Assembly: GCA_021464245.1 (NCBI GenBank)
Contig: JADCRB010000031.1
Location: forward strand, 2,403,709-2,467,708
DNA: 64,000 nucleotides
Source of the DNA: Carallia brachiata
Lineage: Eukaryota; Streptophyta; Magnoliopsida; Malpighiales; Rhizophoraceae
Reading direction: 5' to 3'
Part shown: in pieces, positions 61,829 to 64,000 of the stretch
How positions within the stretch are numbered: position 1 is the first letter of the stretch
Layout: the number at the start of each line of letters is the position of its first letter
The notes under the pieces: generated by a model
What the model saw: the letters and a program-made list of their open reading frames with translations, nothing else
Told to the model about the DNA's origin: nothing
Database searches by the model: none
Translations under genes and position numbers: made by a program

Positions 61829-64000
61829 AAGTTGGAATCATATATAAGAAAAGAGTTTCATTACGTAACTTAATCTTAAATATCAATAAAGTAGTCATAT
61901 AGTTTATCTAACAATATTTAACAATTTATTTAATTTTTTTAAAAATTTTAATCATCGTATGACGCATATATTATTTTATAATTATTTTATTTTTACATAA
62001 ATATTATTACTTAATATTTGTTATAATAAAACTTGTGTCTAATTTTCTGCATCCAAACTGCGGAACTGCTGAGTTAAATAAACAGATTTCGGTCTCCTCA
62101 GAGATTTGCTTGTTTACTAATGTCCGGCATCACTCCCGCCAATGGTATGGTTGGTATTCTGCTTATAATAATAATATATTAAAAAAAAAAAACAACAGGC
62201 TGTGGTTGGTATTGTAAAAGAGATTCTAATTTTTTTTTTAATATCCAATCGGGTAAGACAAATTGTCTTGTATATGCTATATGTATAATGAGATATAATT
62301 ACTTTGTAAAGGATTGTTTTTGATTTATTGACAAACCAAAATAAGGTAAGACTAATATATCTTGTCACATCTCACACGTACCTAATTAATATTTTATTAC
62401 CAAAGTTTGTTAGTTTAAGTAGTGTGGAGTTTAATTTTTTTATAAAATAAAGTTTCGAATTCGAGTCACGTAAATGAAAAAAATGAGTGTTGAGAGAATT
62501 TTGTCATTTTTTGAGTTTTTCTTGACTTGATTTTAAATCAATGGAAACTCAATGTGATTTCTGAAAATTAAAAATTTCCGACAAAAAAAAATTAATGTCT
62601 TATTATTTTTGGTAAATATAATAAGGAAAAAAGTGATATCTCAGCTAATAAAAATTGCGCGTTATGTGAAAAACAAAATTGGTGAGTATATTTTAAATAA
62701 ATTTTATTGTATAATTTAATTTTATATAATAATAAAGTAGAGCACAGTTTATTTAACGGTATTTAATAATTAAATTATTTTTATTTTTTTAAATTTTAAT
62801 TATTTTGATAATTTATATTATTTTATTACTGCATAAATATTCTTATTTAATATTATTCGTTAAATTATTGTTCCTTAAAGTATGTGAATCTTTTGCACCG
62901 TTATTGTTTTTTCAAAAAAACAAGTATTATTATTGTTGAAGTAATTTCTGAAAAACGCTCCATTTTATCAGTCAAAGCTTTAATTGCTGAATGAATTTAG
63001 ATCCTATTTAGCATCCACTATTTTGTTTTTTCTTTAAAAAATATTAGTCAACTGTGATTTAGAAAGTTTTCATGGTTTTTTAATTAATGAATAAATTTTT
63101 TTATTTTTATTATTATAATTTTTATATGACGTTACATAATTCGTCTGATACATCATATATTATTATTAAAAATAATATACTTTAAATTATCTATCGTATA
63201 TTTTATCTGATATATCACATAATAACAATTAATTAGTAGCCACCTAAAATAATAACTACTTAATAATGTCTTTTTCTTTTATTTTTCCGTAACTATGTCG
63301 AGAACAGTCCTATCCGATATTGATAAACACGAAGTAAGAATAGGAAATTTTACTTTACTGTTTTAGAGTAAATTTTGATTATTAAAAGATATAATATTTT
63401 ATATTGATTAAAAATAAATTTATAATAATTTTGATTTTTTTTTTACTTTTAACTTAATTTTTGGTAAGTTTTGAGATTTATAATTATTTTTTTAATATAG
63501 TATTAGAATTTAATTTATTCCTCTTATTTGCACTCTTAATTTGGTTCATTTTTATAGATTTAATCTGTTTCATTTCAATTTTTTTGTGTCACATGCCGAT
63601 TGGATCTAACATGTATTAATAGAACGTGTTAAAGAATATAATATTTCATATTGATTAAAAATAAGTTTATAATTAATTGATAATAAATATTAAATTTCTT
63701 ATACTTTTAACTTAAATTTTTAATAAATTTTGAGATTTATAATTATTATTTGATATTCATTGAAATGATTTCTATCTCATAAGTTCTAGTTTTACTTTAC
63801 TGTTCTAGGGTAAATGTTTCCCCATCTCATTCGAAGTGGAATTTTATCATTTTTTCTGTAACATTAGTGGATTTTATAAGTTTTGATGACTTGTAAGTTG
63901 GAATGAAACCCGCCAGTTAGGCACAAAATAAAAAGAATAAGGTCACATGATTATATTTAAAGTAATAACAAATAAAAATAAATATCAATGCATTATATTT
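61829..64000. other. AT-rich flank, no gene seen
   Basis: Long A/T runs with no conserved coding sequence on either strand. Confidence 0.55.

Overview
The window looks like nuclear DNA of a eudicot plant. It is AT-rich, its genes have short GT-AG introns, and it is full of LTR, LINE and MITE debris. The host genes belong to plant families: a clade V MLO, an EDGP/XEGIP-type aspartic-protease-like inhibitor and a NIP7-type aquaporin. I cannot name the species.

Layout. 1-4.4 kb holds a clade V MLO gene (+) whose promoter carries a 29-bp direct repeat and W-box motifs. 4.4-10.5 kb is mostly empty, with an OPT-transporter remnant on the minus strand at about 6.9-7.2 kb. 10.48-20.66 kb is a full-length Ty3/gypsy element of the Tat type (gag, PR, RT, RNase H, second RNase H, INT). 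Between integrase and the 3' LTR it carries extra cargo. The cargo is a WUSCHEL-clade homeobox ORF with homeodomain, WUS-box and a C-terminal EAR motif, followed by a second unidentified ORF. Each has a TATA-like box just upstream. Two solo LTRs of the same family lie at 21.4-21.8 kb (+) and 24.2-25.0 kb (-). 25-37 kb is AT-rich and gene-poor, with one MULE-type MITE.

From about 37.1 to 49.9 kb there is a tandem segmental duplication around an EDGP/XEGIP-like gene. The left copy is a pseudogene broken by two copia-type LTR insertions and a stop. Its downstream flank holds a 5'-truncated LINE with a nested foldback element and a hAT-type MITE. The right copy (48.16-49.51 kb) is nearly intact. 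A five-exon NIP7;1-type aquaporin follows at 50.85-52.15 kb. 52.2-64 kb shows no gene I can recognise.

Many otherwise conserved reading frames (MLO, RT, INT, the intact EDGP copy) break by one or two bases, often at a short homopolymer. The 5' LTR shows the same kind of loss against the 3' LTR. Assembly or base-calling deletions may therefore explain part of the apparent decay. The most interesting object is the WUS-type transcription factor gene carried inside the LTR retrotransposon.
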